From the NCBI GenBank assembly GCA_018900975.1, contig JAHIFK010000228.1, positions 1 to 13,000 of the forward strand: 13,000 nt of DNA, read 5' to 3'. Made by a program: the position numbers and the translations under genes. Every line of letters begins with the position of its first letter. The stretch's first letter is position 1. This stretch comes from Methanobacteriota archaeon (lineage in GTDB: Archaea > Halobacteriota > Methanosarcinia > Methanosarcinales > Methanoperedenaceae). The notes beneath the pieces were generated by a model, which saw only the letters and a list, made by a program, of their open reading frames with translations, was not told the origin of the DNA and did no database searches. This document shows positions 1-7,175 of this stretch, one piece after another.

Positions 1-34
1 ACGATACTGCATACAATGATATGAACATTTCGAT

Positions 35-1132
35 TTAATACAAAGGCTCAAGACCCTCGAGTTTCGAAGCGATATTCACGTTTTGCCTTGCGATCCTATC
101 CTTTTTATCGCGTTCCATGTGTATGGCTTCTATACCCATATTAAACAGTTTTTCAAGTTCCGCCGAGGCTCCGATCGACAATAATGACAGTACTTTCGGG
201 TTCGCACCAGGGTGCAGCAGGACACCCTTGAATATCTGACCTATCTCCTTTGATAGTTTTTCGACTTCGCTTGTTATATCATTGATATTCAGGTATTTTT
301 TGTCACCCTCAATTATTATCATTGCTCTTGTGGCTTCCTTATACGGATCAAGCTCATAGAGAAGACCTGCATGCGAAAGACTGTGCTTTATGACAGCCTT
401 GACCGGCATGTTTTTATCCCCCTCTCCAAATCCCATCGTTGCAAACTTTGATCCCCCTGTCATGACGGTCTTGAAATCACCCAGGTCAGTGACCATCATC
501 ATTTCGCTGTCAAGTGCCTTAAGGAGGAAAAGGAACCTCTCCGCAATAGTCCTGTTGATCTCGTCATAAGCGCTCTTAATGTCTTTCCCGAGATGCTTAA
601 GGAACTGGTTATCCACAATTATGTTGCCATCTGAACTCCCGTTCATGAGTTCTTTCAGGCAGAAGACCGAGTTCTGGAGATAGATAGACCCCTCTTCCCG
701 GAACGGCAGGACGACGATCCCGTAGATATTGTATTTATATCGTTCCTTCATCGCATCTATCATGATAGGTAAAAATGATGAACCAGTGCCGCCTGATGCT
801 GATGCTATTACAAAAGCCACATCGAAATCGCCGCGTTCCTCGATGGCTCGAAGAAGCAGTTCTTTGTTATCTTCAAAGCATTTTTTCCCGACCGGTCTGT
901 TAGCGCCAACGCCATGAAGGTACGGGACATGAATCCTGTCCTTTGCTTTTGTGAATCTCAGTTCCTTCAGGTCATTGACTGCGGTATTTATAGCGATCGT
1001 CTCCACGTGGCTTATGAATTTTTGCTTACCATAATATTTAGAGAGCATACCGCCGCCAAAAGCTTCTTTGTTTATTGAATCAAGTATCCTGTTTCCGCAC
1101 TGTCCTACGCCAATTACCAGTATATTTAGCAT
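35..1132 (-). CDS. Tubulin/FtsZ-superfamily GTPase, CetZ-like
   Basis: A 365-residue protein of the tubulin/FtsZ superfamily, expected to bind GTP and assemble into cytoskeletal filaments on the inner membrane face. The N-terminal Rossmann loop GVGQCGN (residues 8-14) resembles the tubulin/CetZ form of this motif. The superfamily glycine-rich signature is at 112-119 (ASGGTGSS). The T7 synergy-loop region around 214-224 keeps two acidic residues (D216, D219) followed by KTVM, but the Asn of the FtsZ NxDxxD motif is Val. Length fits CetZ-type proteins, and there is no long disordered C-terminal tail as in many FtsZ. The ATG at 1132 has a GAGGA ribosome site that overlaps the TGA stop of the upstream surface-protein gene (6-bp gap), so the two are very probably co-transcribed and translationally linked. 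In archaea CetZ proteins act in cell shape rather than division; that role here is inference. A divergent FtsZ is the alternative. Confidence 0.85.
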   Translation of the reverse strand: MLNILVIGVGQCGNRILDSINKEAFGGGMLSKYYGKQKFISHVETIAINTAVNDLKELRFTKAKDRIHVPYLHGVGANRPVGKKCFEDNKELLLRAIEERGDFDVAFVIASASGGTGSSFLPIMIDAMKERYKYNIYGIVVLPFREEGSIYLQNSVFCLKELMNGSSDGNIIVDNQFLKHLGKDIKSAYDEINRTIAERFLFLLKALDSEMMMVTDLGDFKTVMTGGSKFATMGFGEGDKNMPVKAVIKHSLSHAGLLYELDPYKEATRAMIIIEGDKKYLNINDITSEVEKLSKEIGQIFKGVLLHPGANPKVLSLLSIGASAELEKLFNMGIEAIHMERDKKDRIARQNVNIASKLEGLEPLY

Positions 1133-1138
1133 TTTTCC

Positions 1139-2254
1139 TCAATATGAATATTCTTTATGTCTTTTTATTGTCAATATCACAACAGCCATTATAATAAAAA
1201 TTATTGGTAAAATAATATATAATTGGCTGCCTTCCTTTCTTGTAACGGTTATCCGTTCGGAATTTGTAGACGAACCTATGGGATCATCGTTGTAAACAGT
1301 TCTCAGGTTTATTGAATAATTACCCTCTTCCTGCGCCTTTAAAACCACTCTGTATTCCTTGACTTCACCAGGGGCAATGGCGTCATAGACCTGCCTGAAA
1401 TCCCCTTCTACCACAGTCGTCCCCAGAGGCGGAGCCCCATCTACAAGCACAGATTTTGCATGGGCTTTACCTGTATTGGTTATCCTGACATCAGCTTTTA
1501 TCAGTTCATCCGTATAGACATTTGTTCTATCAATGCTGATAACAGTGGTCAGGTTTGACTTTTCCTGTGTTACATCGGCCACAATAATTGTTATTTGCCC
1601 AGATTTGCTGGTTTTTGCGCCATAATTTATTACAGTGGGTTCGAGGGTATAAGAACCCGGATCTACCGCCTTCAATGCATAGTACAATTCCAGAGATGCC
1701 CCTGCATCGATCTTATCCTGTATTGATGGGGGGAACCTTGATCCGGCAGCCGTAGTAAAGCCTGTTGGGAGCCGTTCAGTAAGGGAAAGATTATATGCAG
1801 TCGCATTTCCGGTATTTTCTACTTTGATGGTAAAGGATGCCACATCGCCCGGATTGATGCTGGTTTTATCAGCCGATTTCGTTATTACGAGATTGGGGAT
1901 CCCGATAGGGATCACAGTAGGTTCGATCTTGTAGGTTTTAGGATAGCCCCATGCTTCCGGGAATACAACAGTGATCCGGGCATCTTTGGAAGTAATAAAA
2001 GAGGAATTTACCTTGACCTTGTCATATGTAATTGGCTCGCCCTCCCACAGGTTATAGAGTTTTGATACACCCCATGATGTCAGGTTCGCCTTCACAAAGT
2101 AAGACGGGTTGATCTCCACGACTTCGATAAGAAAAGTTCCATTCTCAAAGTTCAATCCCGTGTTGTTTTCCATCAGGAAGGAATATGTCTGATCAGAAGC
2201 CTGTACAACTGGTATTAATAATAAAATTATAACTATAAAATGAGATACTCTCAT
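1139..2254 (-). CDS. Secreted DUF11/CARDB-type surface protein with C-terminal membrane anchor
   Basis: A 371-residue type I membrane protein, presumably exposed at the cell surface. A signal peptide occupies about residues 1-19 (hydrophobic core FIVIILLLIPVV). After a unique region (20-118) come two immunoglobulin-like DUF11/CARDB-type repeats, about 119-228 and 234-338. Each has the typical phrase for this fold (SINPGDVASFTIKVENTGNA; VYTDELIKADVRITNTGKA). A transmembrane helix at about 345-363 is followed by a short basic tail (KRHKE). Eight N-x-S/T sequons are visible (for example N38, N57, N83, N150, N155, N234, N312), fitting archaeal N-glycosylation. The ATG at 2254 has a GGAGAA ribosome site 6 nt upstream and its own TATA box. 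It is the first gene of a pair with the CetZ-like GTPase. The exact role is not known; adhesion or S-layer association are guesses. Confidence 0.8.
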   Translation of the reverse strand: MRVSHFIVIILLLIPVVQASDQTYSFLMENNTGLNFENGTFLIEVVEINPSYFVKANLTSWGVSKLYNLWEGEPITYDKVKVNSSFITSKDARITVVFPEAWGYPKTYKIEPTVIPIGIPNLVITKSADKTSINPGDVASFTIKVENTGNATAYNLSLTERLPTGFTTAAGSRFPPSIQDKIDAGASLELYYALKAVDPGSYTLEPTVINYGAKTSKSGQITIIVADVTQEKSNLTTVISIDRTNVYTDELIKADVRITNTGKAHAKSVLVDGAPPLGTTVVEGDFRQVYDAIAPGEVKEYRVVLKAQEEGNYSINLRTVYNDDPIGSSTNSERITVTRKEGSQLYIILPIIFIIMAVVILTIKRHKEYSY

Positions 2255-2260
2255 CTGGTC

Positions 2261-2310
2261 TTCTCCGTTTTGCCCATGCTACTAATAAATAATATGCGAT
2301 GCTATATATA
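2261..2310 (-). promoter_or_regulatory. TATA-box promoter and RBS of the surface protein/CetZ-like operon
   Basis: On the minus strand TATATATA (2310-2303) lies about 50 nt upstream of the ATG at 2254, predicting a start of transcription near 2280 and a short leader carrying the GGAGAA ribosome site at 2266-2261. It sits in the 102-bp gap after nadC, so the pair need not depend on nadC read-through. Confidence 0.6.
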
Positions 2311-2356
2311 CCTTATGAGTATGCCAATCAAGATAAACATCATGAGGAAGTTCATA

Positions 2357-3169
2357 TCATTTGACCCTCATGCTCATGTCAAGCCATCTGGATGAATGTG
2401 TAAGAGCGCCTATGGAAATAACGTCAACGCCTGTGCTTGCGTATTCAGCGAGATTTTCAAGTGATATTCCACCTGACGCTTCAAGAATAATACCTTTTCG
2501 CAGTCCTTTTTCAGTGATCGATACTATACTTTGTTCGATTTTATCCGTTGTCATGTTATCGAACATTATTATATCCACACCCAGAACAGCCGCGTGGACT
2601 GCGTCATCCACGGTCTCAACTTCAACTTCTATTTTCTGTGTGAAACTTGCCATGCTCTTAGCGGTCTTCACAGCTTTCTCAAGTCCAAGCACAGCAAGAT
2701 GGTTATCCTTGATCATTACAGCATCAGAGAGATTGAACCTGTGCGGGTCGCCCCCGCCGGTAAAAACGGCTTTCTTTTCAAACTTACGGAATCCTGGTGT
2801 AGTTTTCCTCGTGCACGCTATCCTCACCCCACCTGCCAGTTCTACATATTTACGTGTCAGCGTAGCTATCCCGCTCATCCTTCCCAGGAAATTCAGAGCC
2901 AGCCGCTCAGCCCTGAGAATAGACCTTGCCCCACCATCAAGCGTCAGAAGCACGTCATTTTTCTTTATGACAGAACCTTCTGTAAGGTCAGTAGTTGCCA
3001 GCACATCAAAATACTCAAAGACCTGCGTGGCTTCAGCAAGCCCTGCGACGACGCCGTCCTCATTTGCCATAACTTCAGCCTGCGCCTTGCAGTCAGGAAT
3101 TATGCCGCTTGAGACATCGTTATAGCCTGTATCCTCTTCAATAAAACGTTCAAGCTCGGTCAATAACAT
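2357..3169 (-). CDS. nadC: Nicotinate-nucleotide pyrophosphorylase (carboxylating), quinolinate phosphoribosyltransferase
   Basis: Converts quinolinate and PRPP to nicotinate mononucleotide, CO2 and pyrophosphate, the committed third step of de novo NAD synthesis in the cytoplasm. The 270-residue length is normal for the family. Signature residues are all present: RKTTPG (121-126), the EKKAV..GGGDPHR block (131-144), KDNH (154-157), the ExExE strand near 182-186, FDN (203-205) and EASGG (230-234) before the C-terminal IGALTHS phosphate-binding stretch. The start at 3169 has an AGGGA ribosome site about 5 nt upstream, the same site used by divergent nadX. The shared promoter with nadX implies joint control of NAD synthesis. 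nadA, the quinolinate synthase gene, is not in this window. Confidence 0.97.
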   Translation of the reverse strand: MLLTELERFIEEDTGYNDVSSGIIPDCKAQAEVMANEDGVVAGLAEATQVFEYFDVLATTDLTEGSVIKKNDVLLTLDGGARSILRAERLALNFLGRMSGIATLTRKYVELAGGVRIACTRKTTPGFRKFEKKAVFTGGGDPHRFNLSDAVMIKDNHLAVLGLEKAVKTAKSMASFTQKIEVEVETVDDAVHAAVLGVDIIMFDNMTTDKIEQSIVSITEKGLRKGIILEASGGISLENLAEYASTGVDVISIGALTHSSRWLDMSMRVK

Positions 3170-3260
3170 TATTATCCCTGTAATTAATAGTAGTCTTCAA
3201 TTATAATAAATACTTGTCTTCAATTACTTATATACTGCTGTCGAACAATTAGGGAACATT
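3170..3260. promoter_or_regulatory. Divergent nadC/nadX promoter region with candidate operator
   Basis: This 91-bp region separates the two NAD genes. Candidate TATA elements are TTTATTATA on the minus strand (3210-3202, for nadC) and TTATATA on the plus strand (3229-3235, for nadX). An 11-bp perfect direct repeat, GTCTTCAATTA, lies at 3193-3203 and 3216-3226. Its copies begin 23 bp apart, about two helical turns, placing both on the same DNA face. The first copy abuts the nadC TATA and the second immediately precedes the nadX TATA, a position suited to a repressor controlling both genes. The regulator is unknown. Confidence 0.55.
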
Positions 3261-4073
3261 ATGTTGAAAGTCGGAGTAATCGGTTGCGGCGCCATCGGTA
3301 TTGAGATATGCAGGGCAATAGACAGGGGCATTGTAAAAGCACAGCTTTCAGCCGTTCATGACAGGAGCATTGAGAACTGTGAGGGGCTTCTGGCATCGCT
3401 TGTTAATAAGCCGGCGATCTTACCTCCAGATGAGATGATCTCAAACGCGGACATAATCGTTGAGTGCGCCTCTGCGCAGGCAGTTCGTGAATTCGGGGTA
3501 AATATTCTGGAGATGGGGAAGGATCTTATGGTCTTGAGCGCCGGAGCTTTCAGGGATAGCGGGCTTCTTGAGAGGCTTACTGATACAGCAAGAGCACATC
3601 ATTGCAGGATATACATACCATCAGGAGCCATTGCAGGCATTGACGGCTTAAAATCCGCGGCAGTTGCCGGAATAAATAAAGTAACGCTTACCACGACCAA
3701 GAATCCGAAAGGATTGAAGGGCGCACCGTTTATCGAAAAAAACAATATTAACATTGATTCATACCGTGAAAAGACGCTGCTCTTTGAAGGAAACGCAGAT
3801 GAGGCAATAGCGGCTTTTCCCGCAAACGTGAACGTGGCGGTTTCACTGAGCCTTGCAGGTATTGGAATAGAAAAAACGCATGTGAGGATATTCGTTGACC
3901 CCGGAGCCAAAAGGAACATACACGAGGTCTCAGTTGAGGGGGATTTCGGAAAATTCACATGCAGGGTTGAAAACGTCCCTTCGCCAGGTAATCCAAGGAC
4001 ATCCTACCTTGCCGCGCTCTCTGCAATAGCAACATTAAAGAAGATCACAGAACCGCTTCAGATAGGGACGTGA
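3261..4073 (+). CDS. nadX: L-aspartate dehydrogenase (NAD synthesis)
   Basis: Oxidises L-aspartate with NAD(P)+ to iminoaspartate, which quinolinate synthase then condenses with dihydroxyacetone phosphate; it replaces L-aspartate oxidase (NadB) in many archaea. The 270-residue protein begins with a Rossmann dinucleotide motif (GVIGCGAIG, residues 5-13), followed by VECASAQAV (67-75), LSAGAF (92-97) and the IPSGAIAGIDGLK block (119-131) typical of this family. NIHEV at 219-223 carries the histidine (H221) that I align by position with the catalytic His of characterised archaeal enzymes. The C-terminal NPRTSYLAALSAIATL helix is also typical. The ATG has an AGGGA ribosome site 5 nt upstream. It is divergent from nadC, supporting the pathway assignment, and is followed by tatC after 3 bp. 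Confidence 0.95.
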   Translation: MLKVGVIGCGAIGIEICRAIDRGIVKAQLSAVHDRSIENCEGLLASLVNKPAILPPDEMISNADIIVECASAQAVREFGVNILEMGKDLMVLSAGAFRDSGLLERLTDTARAHHCRIYIPSGAIAGIDGLKSAAVAGINKVTLTTTKNPKGLKGAPFIEKNNINIDSYREKTLLFEGNADEAIAAFPANVNVAVSLSLAGIGIEKTHVRIFVDPGAKRNIHEVSVEGDFGKFTCRVENVPSPGNPRTSYLAALSAIATLKKITEPLQIGT

Positions 4074-4076
4074 ATA

Positions 4077-4955
4077 ATGCCGATGGAGGGACTTGCAGGG
4101 ATAGTTACTGAATTAAGGAGAAAACTTATTTACATCGCTACCCTCTTTGGCGTCGGAACATTAGTTTCTTTTTCCTTCATGGGGGAATTAATTAAGAAGA
4201 TACAATACGATATGTTCTGGGGTCTTTCTCTTTCCGGCAAGCCGGACGCTGCAGGGCTGTTAGTTGATATCTCGAATAATCTCTCACTCATTTCAGATAA
4301 ACTGGCCTCGAATAGTTCTGCGATCGCGCAGAACCTGACCATGATGTCCGGGGAACTATTGAATATTTCACGTAACCTGACCCCCCAAACGCCCGCGATC
4401 GTTTACCTCACCCCGATGGAAGTGCTGATGCTTGAGTTCAAGCTCTCACTGATATGCGGTTTGGTCATCACATTACCACTTGTTTTATATTATGCATACA
4501 GGGGCGTCAGGGGAAGGGTCAGGACCGTTCTGCCTGTCAGCATTACTATGTTGATGTTCGTGTTGTTAGCAGCCGCAATACTATTCTTGCTGGGTGCGGG
4601 TTATTCGTATTATTTCCTGCTGCCAACTTTCCTGGATTACATATATCAGGACGCTGCGAACATGGGAATAAATGCTACTTTCTCAGTGCATGAGTTCATC
4701 TATTTTATCGTGGTAACAACGGTAATATTTGGTTTTTCCTTTGAACTGCCCCTGCTTTTAACAATGATGTCAAAGCTCGGCATTGCTTCAAGGCAGACCC
4801 TTGCCCATTACAGAAGGCACGCGTATGTCGTCATGCTTATAATCGCAGCATTTGTCACCCCTGACCCCACCATGTTCAGCCAGATCATGCTGATGGTGCC
4901 TTTTGTTATCCTGTATGAGATAAGCCTTATTGTGATGAAAGTTACCGGCAAATAA
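4077..4955 (+). CDS. tatC: Sec-independent protein translocase subunit TatC
   Basis: The multi-spanning receptor of the twin-arginine translocase, which recognises RR signal peptides and with TatA exports folded proteins. The N-terminus has the TELRRKL helix (11-17). Predicted membrane helices are about 17-36, 118-142, 152-182, 206-228 and a closing pair in 249-285. Family features include LTPMEV (111-116) before TM2, the buried glutamate in SFELPLLL (E223), and TPDPTMFSQ (261-269) ending in LYE. The first external loop (37-117) is unusually long, helical-looking and rich in N-glycosylation sequons. The gene follows nadX by 3 bp, so it is probably co-transcribed, although no functional link is evident. 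A second ATG at residue 3 is a possible alternative start. No tatA is present here. Confidence 0.93.
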   Translation: MPMEGLAGIVTELRRKLIYIATLFGVGTLVSFSFMGELIKKIQYDMFWGLSLSGKPDAAGLLVDISNNLSLISDKLASNSSAIAQNLTMMSGELLNISRNLTPQTPAIVYLTPMEVLMLEFKLSLICGLVITLPLVLYYAYRGVRGRVRTVLPVSITMLMFVLLAAAILFLLGAGYSYYFLLPTFLDYIYQDAANMGINATFSVHEFIYFIVVTTVIFGFSFELPLLLTMMSKLGIASRQTLAHYRRHAYVVMLIIAAFVTPDPTMFSQIMLMVPFVILYEISLIVMKVTGK

Positions 4956-4984
4956 AAAACTAAAACCCATACGCTGCGTATGGG
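4947..4984 (-). terminator. Hairpin plus U-tract terminator of the S2P gene (possibly bidirectional)
   Basis: A perfect 9-bp inverted repeat, CCCATACGC at 4966-4974 and GCGTATGGG at 4976-4984, is followed on the minus strand by a T-rich run (TTTTAGTTTTTTATTT). It lies at the end of the protease gene, overlapping its last codons and stop at 4960-4962. It is positioned between convergent tatC and the protease gene, so it may also end tatC transcription, though no T-run follows it on that strand. Confidence 0.65.
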
Positions 4985-6744
4985 CCAAAGATCACAAGCA
5001 AAAACGACCCAAGGATCATGAATGCGAAAATAACTGCTATCGAATTGGAAATCCGCTCTATTTTTTCTCCGTTCCCGAACAACCTTGAGAGCGATGTTGC
5101 AACGACATCACGGAATACATGCCCGCCGTCAAGAGGAAGCGCAGGCAGGCAGTTAAAGAGCCCAACGTAAAAATTCATCCAGCCAATCCACAGCATGGCG
5201 TTCAGTATCCAGAATACTCCGTCGCCCAGACCCGCAGCCATACCAACTGGTTCATAGAAATTAGTAATAAGACCGCTAAAGCCAGGAAAACCTTCTCCTG
5301 CAAAGCCGTAGATGGGCAGGCTGAACAGTAGTATCCAGCCTGTGACCCCGGTCAATAGTGAAGGTATGCTCTGCAACATGCCAAGGAAGACTTTAGATGG
5401 GAACTGACCGATCCCGATGCCGATAGAATGGCTTACTGCTCCGCTTTCTGAGGAATACGTTATCCCCATGAAGCCTTTTGTAATTTCAGAGTCATGTGGG
5501 TGCTTTGCCAGTTCAAAATTGCTGAATATCACAATGGAGGCATTTAATGAACTGTTACTGCGTACATGAATGTCTATTTTCTGTCCTGGCTTTGTGGAAT
5601 TCATGAAACTGACGAAATCATCAATTCCTTTGATCTCGGCGTTATTGACCTTTATGAGGATCATTTCCGGTTTCAATCCTGCCGCTTCTGCAGGGGAGCC
5701 GGCTATAACATTGGATATCCTGACGCCAGGTGAGGTCTGATTGCCTGCTTTTGTTACGAGGCTTATTGATTTTCTCACTTTGCTGTCAATTAATTGAAGC
5801 GTTATATTGGTTCCCGGTTCCAGCCCCTCTGCGTAAGACAGGAAATCATTGCCGTTATTTATCTGTTTGTCATTTATCCCCACAAGGATCATGTTGGGTT
5901 CTACTCCAGCAAGTTCAGCCGGTGAGCCCGTTACAACATCCGTTACCATCACTTCCCCGACTGGCGAGATCGAGCCCAAAAATGAAAAGAACAGTATAAA
6001 TGCTATCAGCGCCGTGACAAAGTTTGCCATAACGCCTGCTGTTAGGACCCTTACGCGTTCACTTCTTGTTGCAAGTTTCTTGGGTTCCTGGGCTGCTATC
6101 GTTTCTTTTCCAGGTTGATCCTGTGATTCTATCGTTTCTTTTCCAGGCTCTTCCTTTTTTCCGAGAAGCTGCTCTTCATCCGGTTCTGCAAACCCACCTA
6201 TTGGAAAAAGAGCTACCAGTAACCCCATTGATTTAACTTTTATGCCTTCAACCTTGCACAGGATGGCATGTGAGAATTCATGCACCACAAGCGTTACAAC
6301 AAGTGCGATAATACCCCACCAGAGAGGTATGTATTCATTAATGCCAGGAATAAGGAACAGATTCCTTGCCTCATTCATCTTACCAGGAATTGGTACGGTC
6401 TGGGTCTGGAAGGACTGTATCATGATATAATCAATTAACAGTAAGAGCAGGAACATTACGACCATGCCGATGAGCATTGCGGGAAGACCTATGTTCGCGA
6501 ACATCCGCCAGAATCTCTTATGAACAGCCAGGCGGTCAAGAAACAATTGACCTTTCTGGGTCCTTATCATAAGAACGGGTATGAATAAAAAATAATGAAC
6601 TGTTATATTATATTTACTGAGCGTCCCACGCCTGTCAAGTAACAAGACAAGCAGTGCATAGGTAATGAAAACAGACACGAAAAGCGAATTGTTAACAAGG
6701 AATCCTGATAAAGCATCGATTAAACTCAAAAAGCTGTCTCCCAC
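4960..6744 (-). CDS. Site-2-type intramembrane zinc metalloprotease with two PDZ domains
   Basis: An M50-family protease that cleaves membrane-embedded substrates within the bilayer, used elsewhere for regulated proteolysis. The zinc motif HEFSH (155-159) lies in a membrane helix, and the third ligand motif is at 531-542 (NCLP....LDGGH). Between them are two tandem PDZ-like domains, about 262-332 and 338-408; their matching phrases are GSPAELAGVEPNMILVGIN and GSPAEAAGLKPEMILIKVN. Several other hydrophobic helices (about 20-37, 90-110, 235-258, 460-480, 510-530, 568-588) make a 594-residue polytopic protein. A charged cytoplasmic linker at 196-223 contains an 11-residue tandem repeat. The start is a GTG at 6744: an in-frame TAG lies just upstream, no ribosome site is visible, and a TATA box sits about 30 nt away, so the message looks leaderless. 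It is convergent with tatC and divergent from cutA. Its substrate cannot be inferred. Confidence 0.93.
   Translation of the reverse strand: MGDSFLSLIDALSGFLVNNSLFVSVFITYALLVLLLDRRGTLSKYNITVHYFLFIPVLMIRTQKGQLFLDRLAVHKRFWRMFANIGLPAMLIGMVVMFLLLLLIDYIMIQSFQTQTVPIPGKMNEARNLFLIPGINEYIPLWWGIIALVVTLVVHEFSHAILCKVEGIKVKSMGLLVALFPIGGFAEPDEEQLLGKKEEPGKETIESQDQPGKETIAAQEPKKLATRSERVRVLTAGVMANFVTALIAFILFFSFLGSISPVGEVMVTDVVTGSPAELAGVEPNMILVGINDKQINNGNDFLSYAEGLEPGTNITLQLIDSKVRKSISLVTKAGNQTSPGVRISNVIAGSPAEAAGLKPEMILIKVNNAEIKGIDDFVSFMNSTKPGQKIDIHVRSNSSLNASIVIFSNFELAKHPHDSEITKGFMGITYSSESGAVSHSIGIGIGQFPSKVFLGMLQSIPSLLTGVTGWILLFSLPIYGFAGEGFPGFSGLITNFYEPVGMAAGLGDGVFWILNAMLWIGWMNFYVGLFNCLPALPLDGGHVFRDVVATSLSRLFGNGEKIERISNSIAVIFAFMILGSFLLVIFGPYAAYGF
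6096..6147. repeat. 33-bp in-frame tandem duplication in the protease linker
   Basis: A 19-bp identical stretch occurs at 6096-6114 and 6129-6147, offset by 33 bp. In the protease it gives two copies of PGKETI (residues 200-205 and 211-216) in the hydrophilic linker before the PDZ region. It is a small in-frame duplication in a non-catalytic segment. Confidence 0.8.
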
Positions 6745-6783
6745 GGTAAACTATTTAATAAGTTACGCATTTTTATATCTGTT
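6745..6783. promoter_or_regulatory. Interlocked divergent leaderless promoters (S2P and cutA)
   Basis: In 39 bp between the GTG of the protease and the ATG of cutA, a minus-strand TATA (ATATAAAA, 6778-6771) is centred about 30 nt from the GTG. A plus-strand TATA (TATTTAATA, 6752-6760) is centred about 28 nt from the cutA ATG. Each TATA lies inside the other promoter's start region. No ribosome site precedes either gene, so both are probably leaderless and mutually exclusive in polymerase occupancy. Confidence 0.55.
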
Positions 6784-7104
6784 ATGTTTTCAATTGTATA
6801 TATAACCGCTGGCAGTATGGATGAGGCAAAGAGCATCGGGAGAGTACTTGTTGAGGAGCGGCTAGCCGCATGTGTGAATATATTCCCTATTACTTCTATT
6901 TACAGGTGGAAGGATAACATTGAGGACGCAGGTGAATTCGTGATGCTCGTAAAGACAGTGGCAGGTAAAGTGAAGGATATCGAAAAGAGGGTAAAACAAC
7001 TCCACAGCTATGAAGTTCCATGTATTATCTCTTTTAAGTTGGACTCTGGTTCAGAGGATTATCTTAAATGGATAGGGGAATCCGTGAGATCAGAGAAAGA
7101 ATAA
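6784..7104 (+). CDS. cutA: CutA1-family divalent cation tolerance protein
   Basis: A 106-residue member of the CutA1 family, small trimeric ferredoxin-fold proteins that bind divalent copper and have been linked to metal tolerance, with the exact function still debated. The family's conserved blocks are present in order: VYITAGS (5-11), LVEERLAACVNI (22-33), SIYRWKDNIED (38-48), LVKT (55-58) and LHSYEVPCII (73-82). Full length; no signal peptide, so cytoplasmic. The ATG at 6784 has no ribosome site and lies at the expected distance from a TATA element, fitting a leaderless mRNA. It stands alone on this strand, divergent from the protease gene and convergent with the lipocalin-like remnant. 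The name rests on family resemblance; copper tolerance here is not shown. Confidence 0.95.
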   Translation: MFSIVYITAGSMDEAKSIGRVLVEERLAACVNIFPITSIYRWKDNIEDAGEFVMLVKTVAGKVKDIEKRVKQLHSYEVPCIISFKLDSGSEDYLKWIGESVRSEKE

Positions 7105-7123
7105 GAGAGTGGATAAAAAGTTG

Positions 7124-7165
7124 TTAAAGGGTTAAAATCACATAAATCGTGATCTTGCCCCTTAA
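7124..7165. terminator. Possible bidirectional terminator between cutA and the lipocalin-like gene
   Basis: Nested inverted repeats lie in the 71-bp gap between convergent genes. An outer pair, TTAAAGGG (7124-7131) and CCCCTTAA (7158-7165), has one mismatch; an inner pair, ATCAC (7137-7141) and GTGAT (7149-7153), has a 7-nt loop. No long T-run follows on either strand, so this is a weak call resting on position and symmetry. Confidence 0.3.
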
Positions 7166-7175
7166 TCTAACAAAT

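Noticed and set aside
15..2357. 12-bp inverted match AATGATATGAAC at 15-26 (plus) and 2346-2357 (minus), flanking the surface protein/CetZ-like pair
   Set aside because: A 12-bp match between two places in 13 kb is expected several times by chance, and no target duplication or extension supports an element.
2361..3125. Long plus-strand open frame (254 codons) opposite nadC
   Set aside because: It mirrors nadC on the other strand, its product is Ser/Pro-rich with no domain pattern, and every nadC motif is intact.
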